64,000 bases of DNA. Source: JBBROS01 sp963792675. GTDB taxonomy: Bacteria > Pseudomonadota > Alphaproteobacteria > Acetobacterales > Acetobacteraceae. A program made the translations under genes and the position numbers. The notes beneath the pieces were generated by a model, which saw nothing but the letters and a program-made list of their open reading frames with translations, had not been told where the DNA came from and ran no database searches. The first letter of the stretch is position 1. The number at the start of each line of letters is the position of its first letter. Positions 36,947 through 45,828 of the stretch are shown here, piece after piece. The stretch is from positions 1 through 64,000 of the forward strand of contig CAWBWT010000006.1 in the NCBI GenBank assembly GCA_963792675.1. The letters run 5' to 3'.

Positions 36947-38406
36947 CTACGGTCTGGCTTCCGGGTCGGAAGCGCCGGCGGCGGGGAACCAGTTGCCGTG
37001 AAAGCCGGGTGGGATTCGGTGCGGTAGCCGGACGGTCGCGACCGGGTCCGCCTCGAAGTCCTCGTGCGTCGAGGATGGTGAAGTCGGTCGTGTCCTCCGC
37101 CGCATTGACCACCAGGCCGATCAAGCCAGCCCTCGTCCTCGGCGGCGTCGGCTGACGCCGGGACGAACACGAACTCGCCCGGCAAGTGCGTGTCACCGAA
37201 GTCGTGCACCCATCGCTCGCCGGTCTGCAGGTCGTGCTTGAACAGCATCGTGGCGCCGGTCAGCTGCGGGTCGGCGTCGGGCGGGACGGAGACGGTGTAC
37301 GCGAACCGGTACGGCTGGCCGAACCGGCGCTCGTCCATGCGCGGGAATTCCTGCGGCGTCGGGTCGACCACGCGGCGGCCGACCTGCCGCGCCGGCGGGT
37401 CGATCGTCCACCGCTCGAACCGGCCGAGCGCATCCAATCCGCTGGCAGTGGACGCGAACATGGTCTTGTAGGCGACCACGTCGAGCGTCACCGTGCCGTC
37501 CTCGCCGTCGAACGCGTTGGCGACGTGGAACACGAAGCACGGCTCGACCTCGCACCAGATAATGCTGCCGGCCTCGCTTCCTCGCGGCAGCAAGCCGATG
37601 CGCGGGCGGTGCGCCGGGTTCCATCGGAACGGGAAGGCGTGGCCGCCCAGCACGGCCCGCATCGAGAAGGTGACGGGAAGGTCGAGCACCACGACGAACC
37701 GGGCGGTGAAGGCGCAGTCGTGGATGCAAGGGCCATGCTGGACCGGGATTGCGACCTCGCGCACCACCCGCCCCGCCGGCGACAGGACGAGGTGGCGGAC
37801 GCGATCCCACACGCTGCCGTCATAGGCGACCGCGAGCTGCTCGCCGGTGCGCGGGTCCCGGTGCGGATGCCCGGTGAACGCGCCGTCGAGCGTGCCGTCG
37901 AACGCGGTGTAGAGCTGCTCCTCCAGGGTGTCGGACAGCTCGACGGGGAAGCTGCCCGCTTCCACAACGGCGACGGCGCGGCCGCCGATCTCGACCACGT
38001 TGGTGTTGACGGTGTCATTGCGACCCCGACGCGGTCCCGGCGCCGGGTCCCGGCCGAGCGCCGCCGCCGCGAGGCGCGAGCGGATCCAGCGGTTGCGGTA
38101 CCACACGGCCCGGCCGCCCCGGAGGGCGAGGCCATGCACCATGCCGTCGCCGAGAAACCAATGGTGGCCCGCGGACTCGGGCCGCACCGGGTTCGGCCCC
38201 ATCCGCAAATAGCGGCCGTCGAGCCCGTCCGGGATCACGCCGGTGACGGCGAGGTCCTCGAGCATGAGCTCCGACCGCATCGGCGCATGGATCCCGACCA
38301 GGTAAGGGTTATCGGTTTGCGGCAGGCGGCGCCGGTTGAAAGCGGCCACCAGCAGGACCCCGCGTTCGACGACCCGGCGCACGGCTGATTGGACGAGGTT
38401 GGGCAT
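36947..38406 (-). pseudogene. Carotenoid oxygenase, two frameshifts near the 3' end
   Basis: Non-haem iron dioxygenase of the carotenoid/lignostilbene cleavage family, a seven-bladed propeller of about 486 aa when repaired. The four iron His ligands are all readable: FTGHPHRDP, GPCIHDCAF, CFVFHVANAFD and FHGNWFP. The first three lie in the main frame. The frame breaks near 37125 (after EDEGWL, continuing GLVVNAAEDTTDFTILDA) and near 37065 (continuing DFEADPVATVRLPHRIPPG), reaching a TAG at 36947. All ligands surviving across the breaks argues for sequence error. It is divergent from the P450 gene 138 bases away. The substrate may be an apocarotenoid or a stilbene-like phenylpropanoid. Confidence 0.84.
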
Positions 38407-38487
38407 CGGTGGCGGGCTCCGTGGAAGGGGGCGTCACCTGCAACGCCGGCCGGACGGGTTCGGTCGGCTGCGGCCTCCGGCGCCCGG

Positions 38488-38516
38488 TTGGCCGGCTTCG
38501 GCGCGCGCCCTATAAC
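38488..38516 (+). promoter_or_regulatory. Sigma-70-like promoter of the P450 operon
   Basis: TTGGCC at 38488-38493 and TATAAC at 38511-38516 with an ideal 17-base spacer. Transcription would start near 38523, giving a leader of about 22 bases that contains the ribosome site GGGAGGGGA before the ATG at 38545. Confidence 0.55.
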
Positions 38517-38544
38517 GGGGAGCAACGGGAGGGGAAGATCCAAG

Positions 38545-40830
38545 ATGAGCATGTCGGCCCCCGGTTGTCCGTTCGCACCATCGCCTCAGGCGGCTGAGTT
38601 CGACCCGTTCGGTCCGGCCTATCAGCTCGACCCGGCCGAGGCGCTGCGCTGGTCCCGCGCCGAGGAGCCGGTGTTCTTCAGCCCGGCCATCGGCTACTGG
38701 GTGGTCAGCCGCTACGACGACGTGAAGGCCGTGTTCCGCAACACCGCCGCGTTCTCGCCCGCCAACGCGCTGGAGAAGATCACGCCCACCGGGGACGCGG
38801 CCAACGCCATCCTCGCCCGCTACGGCTATGCGATGAACCGCACGCTCGTGAACGAGGACGAGCCGGCCCATACCGAGCGCCGCCGCGCGCTGCTGCACTC
38901 GTTCCTGCCGGACAACCTCGCCGCGCACGAGCCGACCGTCCGCCGCCTGACCCGGCAATACATCGACCGCTTCATCGACCGCGGCGCGGCCGACCTCGTG
39001 GACGACATGCTGTGGGAGATCCCGCTCACGGTCGCGCTGCACTTCCTCGGCGTGCCGGAGGAGGACATGGCGACGCTGCGCGCCTACTCGATCGCCCACA
39101 CCGTCAACACCTGGGGCCGCCCGACGCCGGACGAGCAGCTCGCCGTCGCCGAGGCGGTCGGTCGGTTCTGGCACTATGCCGGCGGCGTGCTGGAGAAGAT
39201 GCGGCGCGACCCGTCGGGCGACGGCTGGATGGCGTATGCGATCCGGCGGCAGGCCGAGCTGCCCGAGGTGGTCACCGACTCCTACTTGCATTCGATGATG
39301 ATGGCCGGGATCGTCGCCGCGCACGAGACGACCGCCAACGCCGCCGCCAATGCGATGCGCCTGCTGCTCGAGCACCGCGAGGCCTGGGACGAGATCTGCG
39401 CCGACCCGTCGCTGATCCCGAACGCGGTCGAGGAGTGCCTGCGCCTGTCGGGCTCGATCGTGGCCTGGCGCCGGGTGGCGCTGACGCAAGTGCAGGTCGG
39501 CGGTGTGGCGATCCCGCAAGGGGCCAAGCTGTTGATCGTGATGACCTCGGCCAACCACGACGAGCGGCATTTCGAGAACCCGGACAGCCTCGATATCCAT
39601 CGCGACAACACCACCGACCATCTCTCGTTCGGCTATGGCGGCCATCAATGCATGGGCAAGAACCTGGCCCGCATGGAGATGCGCGTGTTCCTCGAGGAGT
39701 TCGCCCGCCGGCTGCCGCACATGCGCTTGGTGCCGGACCAGGTGTTTTCCTACCTGCCGAACACCTCGTTCCGTGGTCCGGACCATCTGCTCGTGCAGTG
39801 GGACCCGGCGCAAAACCCGGAGCGCCGCGACGGAACGGTGCTCACCGGCGCCACGCGCTTCCCGGTCGGCGCGCCGGCCCGGCAGGCGATCGCCCGCACC
39901 CTGCGCGTCGCCGCGGCCGAGCCGGCCGCAGCGGGGATCGTTCGGCTCACCTTGCAGGACCGGCATGGAAGCGCACTGCCCGGCTGGACGCCCGGCGCGC
40001 ACGTCGACGTGCTCATCGGCGACGCCGTCCGCAGCTACTCGCTGTGCGGCGACCCGGAGCAGCGCGACCGCTACGAGATCGCCGTGCTGCGCACGTCCGA
40101 CAGCCGCGGCGGCTCGATCCACATGCACAATACGGTCGCGCCCGGGACCGAACTGCGTTTGCGCGGGCCGAAGAACCATTTCCGCCTCGACGAAGAAGCG
40201 GCTGACACAATGCTGGTCGCCGGCGGCATCGGCATCACGCCGATCATCGCGATGGCGGACCGGCTCCGGCGACTCGGCAAGCCCTTTGCGCTGCATTACG
40301 CCGGGCGCAGCCGCGCCGGGATGGCGTTCTGCGACCGGCTCGCGCGCGACCATGGCGGCCGCGTGCATTTCTACCCGGCGGACGAGGGCCGGCGGCTCGA
40401 CGTCGGCGCCGTCATCGCTGCTGCCGCGGCCGACGCCGTGATCTACGTGTGCGGGCCGGAACGACTGGTTGCGGCGGCCGAGCGCGCGCTGCCGCCCGGG
40501 GACCGGCGGCTGCACACCGAGCTGTTTTCCGCCCGGGCGCGGCCATCGGGTGCGGCGGGCGACCGTCCGTTCCAGGCCGAGCTGCGGGATAGCGGGCTCA
40601 CGGTTGACGTCGGGCCCGGCCAGAGCCTGCTGCAGGCGCTGCGGGCGAGCGGCATCGACGTCCCGAGCGACTGCGAGGAAGGGCTGTGCGGATCGTGCGA
40701 GGTGGCGATCCTGCGCGGCGAGGCCGAGCATCGCGACGCGGTGCTCAGCGCCGGCGAGCGGGCGAGCCAGACGCGGATGATGGCGTGCTGCTCACGCGCG
40801 CGCGGTGGCAAGCTGGTCCTGGCACTCTGA
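38545..40830 (+). CDS. Self-sufficient cytochrome P450 fused to FMN/2Fe-2S reductase (CYP116B-type)
   Basis: Single-chain monooxygenase, 761 aa. The P450 domain (about 1-430) has the I-helix AAHETT, ExxR in EECLRL, and haem loop FGYGGHQCMG with Cys369 as ligand. The phthalate-dioxygenase-reductase-like part follows: FMN site RSYSLCG, NADH site GGIGITP, then a plant-type ferredoxin with Cys710, Cys715, Cys718 and Cys748. All redox centres appear intact, so NAD(P)H electrons reach haem without partner proteins. The start MSMSAPGCPF at 38545 suits the promoter and ribosome site; the upstream frame is discarded. The binding-protein gene follows 23 bases later. The family acts on varied aromatics and alkyl chains. 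Confidence 0.92.
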   Translation: MSMSAPGCPFAPSPQAAEFDPFGPAYQLDPAEALRWSRAEEPVFFSPAIGYWVVSRYDDVKAVFRNTAAFSPANALEKITPTGDAANAILARYGYAMNRTLVNEDEPAHTERRRALLHSFLPDNLAAHEPTVRRLTRQYIDRFIDRGAADLVDDMLWEIPLTVALHFLGVPEEDMATLRAYSIAHTVNTWGRPTPDEQLAVAEAVGRFWHYAGGVLEKMRRDPSGDGWMAYAIRRQAELPEVVTDSYLHSMMMAGIVAAHETTANAAANAMRLLLEHREAWDEICADPSLIPNAVEECLRLSGSIVAWRRVALTQVQVGGVAIPQGAKLLIVMTSANHDERHFENPDSLDIHRDNTTDHLSFGYGGHQCMGKNLARMEMRVFLEEFARRLPHMRLVPDQVFSYLPNTSFRGPDHLLVQWDPAQNPERRDGTVLTGATRFPVGAPARQAIARTLRVAAAEPAAAGIVRLTLQDRHGSALPGWTPGAHVDVLIGDAVRSYSLCGDPEQRDRYEIAVLRTSDSRGGSIHMHNTVAPGTELRLRGPKNHFRLDEEAADTMLVAGGIGITPIIAMADRLRRLGKPFALHYAGRSRAGMAFCDRLARDHGGRVHFYPADEGRRLDVGAVIAAAAADAVIYVCGPERLVAAAERALPPGDRRLHTELFSARARPSGAAGDRPFQAELRDSGLTVDVGPGQSLLQALRASGIDVPSDCEEGLCGSCEVAILRGEAEHRDAVLSAGERASQTRMMACCSRARGGKLVLAL

Positions 40831-40853
40831 TCCAACCGGAAGGGAACGCTTTC

Positions 40854-42071
40854 ATGGCAACCACGCGACGCACGGTCCTGGCCGCCTCGGCATTCGCTGC
40901 GGGGGTCGGGGCCGCGGGTCTCGGGCGCGCCCGGGCGCAAGGGGCCGGCTCGGCGCCGATCCGGATCGGCGTCCTGACCGACGAATCCGGCCCGTATGCG
41001 AGCAGCGGCGGCGCCGGCTCGATCGCCGCGGCCCGGCTCGCCGCGGCGGAGTTCGGGCCGACCGTGCTCGGCCTGCCAATCGAGATCATCCACGCCGACA
41101 CCCAGAACAAGCCCGACATCGCCGGCGCCGTCGCCCGGCAGTGGTACGATGACGGGGTCGATGCGATCACCGACCTCCCGGTCACGCCGGTTGCGCTCGC
41201 GGTGCAGCAGGTCGCCCGCGACAAGACCCGGACGGTGATGATCACCGCCGCCGCGGTCACCGAGTTCACCACCAAGTTCTGCGGCCCTACCAGCACCCAT
41301 TGGGCCGACGATACGCATGCCATGGCGGCCGGCATCGGCCGGGTTATCACAGAGGGCGGCGGCCGCACCTGGTTCTTCGTCACCGTCGATTTCAGCTTCG
41401 GCGCGGCGCTGCAGGCCGAAGCGACCAAGGTGATCGAGGCCAGCGGCGGCAAGGTGATCGGCAGCACCAAGTTCCCCATCGGCAACACCGACTTCGCGTC
41501 GCAGATCCTGGCCGCCCAGAGCTCGGGCGCCACCGTGATCGGCCTGGCCAGCGTCGGCGGCGACCAGGTCAACTTGGTCAAGCAGCTCGCCGAGTTCGGG
41601 CTGCAGGGCAAGACCGGCCAGACCCTGGCCGGGTTCCTCGTCTACATCACCGACATCCACGCGCTCGGCCTGGACGTGGCCCAGGGCCTGCGCTTCCCCA
41701 GCAGCTTCTATTGGGACCAGTCGGCCGGCTCGCGCGGCTTTGCGCAACGGTTCTTCGCCGAGCGCCGCGCGATGCCGACCCAGAACCAGGCCAGCATCTA
41801 TGCCGCCACGCTGCATTTCCTGCGCGCGGTCGCGAAGGCCGGCACGCGCGACGCGGTTGCGGTCAACCAGGCGATGCGGGCGATGCCGGTGGCGTTCTTC
41901 GGCGCCGAGACCAGCATCCGCGGCGACGGGCGGGTGCTGCACGACGTGACGCTGTGGCGCGTCAAGCCGCCGTCCGAAAGCAAGGCGGCCTGGGACTACC
42001 TGGCACCGATTGGCACCGTCCCGGCCGCGGCGGCGTTCGTTCCGGCCGCGCCGGGTTGCGCCGCGGCTTGA
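40854..42071 (+). CDS. Branched-chain amino acid-type periplasmic binding protein
   Basis: Periplasmic binding protein of the LivJ/LivK type, 405 aa, class I fold. A Tat-like signal (TTRRTVLAASAFAAG) ends at RARAQ. The mature start IRIGVLTDESGPYASSGG is the classic first strand and ligand loop. It lies 23 bases after the P450 stop and 51 before the creatininase, with no permease or ATPase genes adjoining, so it must use a transporter encoded elsewhere, for example the Liv system at 57.9-61.2 kb. Liv-type receptors often bind aromatic or amide compounds rather than amino acids. Confidence 0.88.
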   Translation: MATTRRTVLAASAFAAGVGAAGLGRARAQGAGSAPIRIGVLTDESGPYASSGGAGSIAAARLAAAEFGPTVLGLPIEIIHADTQNKPDIAGAVARQWYDDGVDAITDLPVTPVALAVQQVARDKTRTVMITAAAVTEFTTKFCGPTSTHWADDTHAMAAGIGRVITEGGGRTWFFVTVDFSFGAALQAEATKVIEASGGKVIGSTKFPIGNTDFASQILAAQSSGATVIGLASVGGDQVNLVKQLAEFGLQGKTGQTLAGFLVYITDIHALGLDVAQGLRFPSSFYWDQSAGSRGFAQRFFAERRAMPTQNQASIYAATLHFLRAVAKAGTRDAVAVNQAMRAMPVAFFGAETSIRGDGRVLHDVTLWRVKPPSESKAAWDYLAPIGTVPAAAAFVPAAPGCAAA

Positions 42072-42121
42072 TCTGACGGAGCGTTCCGCAGCAACAGGCG
42101 CCACACAGCAGGAGCACCCGC

Positions 42122-43180
42122 ATGCAACTCGCCCTCGCCACCTGGCACGAGGTGGAGGACTACCTCGGCACCAAGCGCGGCTGCATCGTGCCGATCGGCT
42201 CGGTGGAGCAGCATGGGCCGAACGGCCTGATCGGCACCGACCATCTGGACGCGGAGTTCGTGGCCAAGGGCGTGGGCGACGCCATCGGCGCGATGGTGGC
42301 GCCGACGCTGGCTTACGGGATGTCGCAGCATCATCTGGGATTCGCCGGCTCGGCCACGCTGCGGCCGTCGACGTTGATGCTGGTGGTTCGGGACGTGGTG
42401 CTGTCGCTGGCGCGGCACGGGTTCGAACGGTTCTTCTTCATCAACGGCCATGGCGGGAACGTCGCGACGGTGACGGCGGCATTCGACGAGATCTATGCCG
42501 AAACCTCGCTCGGAGCGGACCGGCCGCCGTTGAAGTGCCGCATGACGTTCTGGTCCGCCGGGCCACGGGCCAGCAAGCTCGCCGACGAGCTCTATGGCGA
42601 CAGCAATGGCGGCCATGCGACCGCCGCCGAGGTCTCGCTGTCGCAGTTCTACCAGCCCGGTGCGATAAAGCAGGCGCAGATGTCGCCCAAGGTCGCGCCC
42701 AAGAGCCGCGGCTTTTTCGAGGCCGCCGACTACCGCAGCCGCTTCCCGGACGGCCGCATCGGCTCCGATCCGTCGCTGTCCCGGCCCGAGCACGGCGAGC
42801 AACTCTACCACGCCGCGGTCGAGGACATGGTCGAAGCCTACCAAACCTTCCTGGAGTACCAGAGCTGGCGGTCTGGGGCGCCACGCCCCAGCGGGGTCCA
42901 GGGGCAGCGCCCCTGGCCTACCCAGCGGCGACGTGAACGCCCGGCCGCCGCCCGTCATTCCACCGCCCGCCAATGGCCCGCTCGATCTGGGCCGCGAGCT
43001 GCAGCAGCAGCCCGTCATCGGCCTGCTTGGCCTGCGCCTGGATGCCGATCGGCACGCCGTTGTCCCCCATCGCCAGCGGCAGGGAGATCGCCGGGATGCC
43101 GCACAGATTGGCCAGCGGCGTGTAGGCGAAGTTGCGCCAAAGGTGGCCGAACCAGTCGAGCACGGACGGGTTGTCGCTGA
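42122..43180 (+). CDS. Creatininase-family amidohydrolase with read-through tail
   Basis: Metal-dependent amidohydrolase of the creatininase family. Metal-site motifs are GSVEQHGP, GTDHLDAEF, INGHGGN and an acidic residue in HATAAEVSLS. Family similarity covers residues 1-255, ending near FLEYQ at about base 42862. The reading frame then runs through a pair of palindromes (42874-42916) into the antisense of the amidase 3' end, giving a 352-aa product with an implausible Arg/Pro-rich tail. Either the natural stop was lost when the repeat arrived or an indel hides it. It is the third gene of the P450-binding protein operon and could open a cyclic amide or lactam. Confidence 0.8.
   Translation: MQLALATWHEVEDYLGTKRGCIVPIGSVEQHGPNGLIGTDHLDAEFVAKGVGDAIGAMVAPTLAYGMSQHHLGFAGSATLRPSTLMLVVRDVVLSLARHGFERFFFINGHGGNVATVTAAFDEIYAETSLGADRPPLKCRMTFWSAGPRASKLADELYGDSNGGHATAAEVSLSQFYQPGAIKQAQMSPKVAPKSRGFFEAADYRSRFPDGRIGSDPSLSRPEHGEQLYHAAVEDMVEAYQTFLEYQSWRSGAPRPSGVQGQRPWPTQRRRERPAAARHSTARQWPARSGPRAAAAARHRPAWPAPGCRSARRCPPSPAAGRSPGCRTDWPAACRRSCAKGGRTSRARTGCR
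42874..42916. repeat. Two adjacent GC-rich hairpins
   Basis: TGGGGCG/CGCCCCA (42874-42890) and CCAGGGGC/GCCCCTGG (42898-42916) are perfect stems with 3-base loops. This looks like a dispersed extragenic palindrome and could end transcription from both converging genes. It currently lies inside the creatininase reading frame. Confidence 0.65.
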
Positions 43181-44393
43181 GCGTCAGGTACGCGGTGGTG
43201 CCGATCGGCGGGGTGGGCAGGGCGGTGACCGGCGTCAGGATGATGTCCCAGTCTTCGAAGAACCGGCCGAAGCCGCGCGCGGTGGTGTTGAACACCGCCT
43301 GCATCCGCGCCCGCTCGGCGTAGGAGGTTTGCCGCCCGGCTTCCCAGATGCGGATGTTGATCGGCTCGACTAGGTCTTCGGGCGGCCGGTCGAGGCCGAG
43401 CGGTTCCAGCAGGTTGGCGATCGTCTGGGCGAAGTTGCTGATGTAGCAGGTCGTCTGCGCGGCGAAGGCGGCCCGGAAATCGACCGCCGGCAGCGCCCAG
43501 TCGACATGGTGCCCCAGTTCTTCCAGCAGCCGGCCGGCCCGCTCCAGCTCGGCCACGAGATGGGGTAGGGCACGGTAGTCGCCCCATTCGTGCGAGAGCG
43601 CGATGCGCAGCGGCGGCGGGTCACGGCGGATCAGCTCGACATAGGGCTGGGCCGGGGTCCAGAACGGCATGAACTCCCCGGGCGCGCCGCCGCGGCAGGC
43701 GTCCACGAAGGCGGCGGTGTCGCGCACCGTGCGGGTGTGGCAGCCCTGGATCGACACCAGTCCGGTGAGGTCGGACGCGGCGGGGGCGAGGGAGAACACG
43801 CCGCGCGACGATTTCAGCCCGATGTTGCCGCAGGCTCCGGCCGGAATGCGGATCGAGCCGCCGCCGTCCGTCGCGTGCGAGATCGGCAGCACGCCCGCCG
43901 CGACCGCCGCCGCCGTGCCGGCCGAGGAGCCGTTGGTGGTCACGCTGGGGTTCCAGGGATTGCGCGTCACATAAACGGCCGGGTTCTCGGCCGAGGAGCA
44001 GACGCCGAATTCCGGCGTGGTGGTGCGGCCGATCACGTTGAGCCCGGCCCGGCGGATGCGCGCGGCCAGGTTGCTGTCCGCCGCCGCCCGATTGCCGCGC
44101 ATCAGGCGCGAGCCCATCTCTTGCAGCCGTCCCGCCAGCGTGGGGCCGAGGTCCTTCATCAGGAACGGGACGCCGGCGAACGGGCCGGCCGCGTCCATCC
44201 CGTCCTGCAGCGGGTCGGCGACGACATCCTCGAACACCTCCACCACCGCCGACAGCGCCGGGTTGATCGCGGCGATGCCGGCCGCGGCTTGCTGCGCCAG
44301 CTCGACGGGCGTGACCTCGCGGGCCCGCACCCGCTCGGCCAGCGCGGTTGCGTCGTGCCGGACCCACTCGTCCCATGCCATTGCCAGCGTCAT
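42918..44393 (-). CDS. Amidase-signature hydrolase
   Basis: Amidase-signature enzyme, 491 aa, hydrolysing a carboxylic amide to acid and ammonia in the cytoplasm. The Ser-cisSer-Lys triad is visible: Lys in FLMKDLG, cis-Ser in NGSSAGTAAAV, and nucleophile Ser in DGGGSIRIPA. The start at 44393 (MTLAMAWDEW) fits relatives; the frame is open far upstream only because it lies opposite the epoxide hydrolase gene. The C-terminus GIQAQAKQADDGLLLQLAAQIE is complete. It is divergent from the hydrolase at 44490 (96-base gap) and convergent with the creatininase gene. Confidence 0.9.
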   Translation of the reverse strand: MTLAMAWDEWVRHDATALAERVRAREVTPVELAQQAAAGIAAINPALSAVVEVFEDVVADPLQDGMDAAGPFAGVPFLMKDLGPTLAGRLQEMGSRLMRGNRAAADSNLAARIRRAGLNVIGRTTTPEFGVCSSAENPAVYVTRNPWNPSVTTNGSSAGTAAAVAAGVLPISHATDGGGSIRIPAGACGNIGLKSSRGVFSLAPAASDLTGLVSIQGCHTRTVRDTAAFVDACRGGAPGEFMPFWTPAQPYVELIRRDPPPLRIALSHEWGDYRALPHLVAELERAGRLLEELGHHVDWALPAVDFRAAFAAQTTCYISNFAQTIANLLEPLGLDRPPEDLVEPINIRIWEAGRQTSYAERARMQAVFNTTARGFGRFFEDWDIILTPVTALPTPPIGTTAYLTLSDNPSVLDWFGHLWRNFAYTPLANLCGIPAISLPLAMGDNGVPIGIQAQAKQADDGLLLQLAAQIERAIGGRWNDGRRPGVHVAAG

Positions 44394-44489
44394 GTCGCGC
44401 TCCAATCCTGCTGCCTCGTGAACCTCGGCGGACTTGTGCGGCGCAGCATAGCCCGGCCTAATGTCGCACGTCCTGGCAGGAGATCCGAG

Positions 44490-45704
44490 ATGCCGACCCG
44501 CCGCAACCTGCTGGCCGAACCGGGTGTTGCGTCGCTCGCGGACGCGTTGGATGTGGCGCTGCTGCCGCCGGGGTTGCGGGCGCGGTTCGCCGAACCGGTC
44601 AACGGGCTCCGCGTGCACCTGCTCGAGGCCGGATTCGAGCCGGAGCCGCAAGTGGGGCAGCCAAGGCGTCCGCTGATCCTGCTGCTGCACGGGTTCCCGG
44701 AGATCGCCTACAGCTTCCGCAAGATCATGGGCCCGCTCGCCGCGTCCGGGTTCCACGTGGTGGCGCCGGACCTGCGCGGCTATGGCCGCACGACCGGGGC
44801 GCCGACCGGCTACGACGTCGACCTTGCGTCGTTCGGCATGCTCGACTTCGTTCGCGACGCGGTCGCCCTGGTCGCAGCACTCGGCCGGCGCGAGGTGGCC
44901 ATGGTCGCTGGCCACGACTATGGCTCCGGCGTTGCGGCCGCCTGCGCGCTGGTCCGCCCCGATGTGTTCCGGTCGGTGGCGTTGATGAGCGCGCCGTTTC
45001 CGGGCTCGCCCGCCTGGCCCGAAAGCGCCGGGCCTGCCGGGGCGGCGCCGGCCGCCTCCGATGACCCATCGGACGCACTCGCCGCGCTCGACCCCCCGCG
45101 AAAGCACTACCACTGGTATTACAGCACGCGCGGCGCCGATGCCGACATGATGGAGTGCCGCCAGGGGCTGCACGCGTTCCTGCGCGCCTATTTCCACCAC
45201 AAGAGCGCCGATTGGGCCGGCAACCAGCCGCACCCGCTCTCCGCGTGGTCGGCGGCCGAACTCGCAACGCTGCCGACCTACTACGTGATGCGGCGCGACG
45301 AAACGATGGCGGAGACCGTGGCCCATGCGATGCCGTCGCCGGAGCAGGTCGCTGCCTGCCGCTGGCTGCCCGACGCCGAGCTGGCCGTCTATGCGGCCGA
45401 GTACGCCCGCACCGGCTTCCAGGGCGGCCTGAACGGCTATCGGGTGCGCACCACCGGGCTGCTGCGGCGCGAGCTGTCCACCTTTGCCGGCCGCTCGATC
45501 GACGTCCCGTCGTGCTTCTTCGCCGGCGCGCAGGATTGGGGGACGTTCCAGAAGGCGGGCGATTACGAGCGCATGCAATCGACCGGCTGCACCGACATGC
45601 GGGCTTGCGCGCTGATCGACGGCGCCGGGCATTGGCTGCAGCAGGAACAGCCGGACGCGCTGGTGGCGCGGCTGCTGGACTTCATGGCACCGTTGGCCCG
45701 GTGA
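44490..45704 (+). CDS. Epoxide hydrolase-like alpha/beta hydrolase
   Basis: Alpha/beta hydrolase with an Asp nucleophile, 404 aa, as in epoxide hydrolases and haloalkane dehalogenases. The oxyanion loop is LLHGFPE; the nucleophile is Asp in GHDYGSG; the C-terminal His is in GAGHWLQQEQP. The cap region contains Tyr residues (HYHWYYS, TYYVM) that could polarise an epoxide. It starts MPTRRNLLAEPG at 44490, with GGCAGGAGAT upstream. Nearby P450 and LLM monooxygenases could generate epoxides for it, but it is not in their operons. Confidence 0.82.
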   Translation: MPTRRNLLAEPGVASLADALDVALLPPGLRARFAEPVNGLRVHLLEAGFEPEPQVGQPRRPLILLLHGFPEIAYSFRKIMGPLAASGFHVVAPDLRGYGRTTGAPTGYDVDLASFGMLDFVRDAVALVAALGRREVAMVAGHDYGSGVAAACALVRPDVFRSVALMSAPFPGSPAWPESAGPAGAAPAASDDPSDALAALDPPRKHYHWYYSTRGADADMMECRQGLHAFLRAYFHHKSADWAGNQPHPLSAWSAAELATLPTYYVMRRDETMAETVAHAMPSPEQVAACRWLPDAELAVYAAEYARTGFQGGLNGYRVRTTGLLRRELSTFAGRSIDVPSCFFAGAQDWGTFQKAGDYERMQSTGCTDMRACALIDGAGHWLQQEQPDALVARLLDFMAPLAR

Positions 45705-45740
45705 CGCGGGGCCCGGGGAGGGCAGGCCGCAGCTCCGTCA

Positions 45741-45756
45741 TGGCACGGCGGTTGCG
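45741..45756 (+). promoter_or_regulatory. Sigma-54 (-24/-12) promoter
   Basis: TGGCACG-GCGG-TTGCG matches the RpoN consensus TGGCACR-N4-TTGCW except for the last base. The invariant GG and GC are exactly 10 bases apart. It would start transcription near 45767, about 60 bases before the first permease gene of the dipeptide-type operon. Confidence 0.6.
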
Positions 45757-45828
45757 TTGCTTGACCGGGCAGGATGGGAGAGCGGTCGTTTGATGCCGGA
45801 TTATATCGTCGGACGGCGGGGCTAGCCG

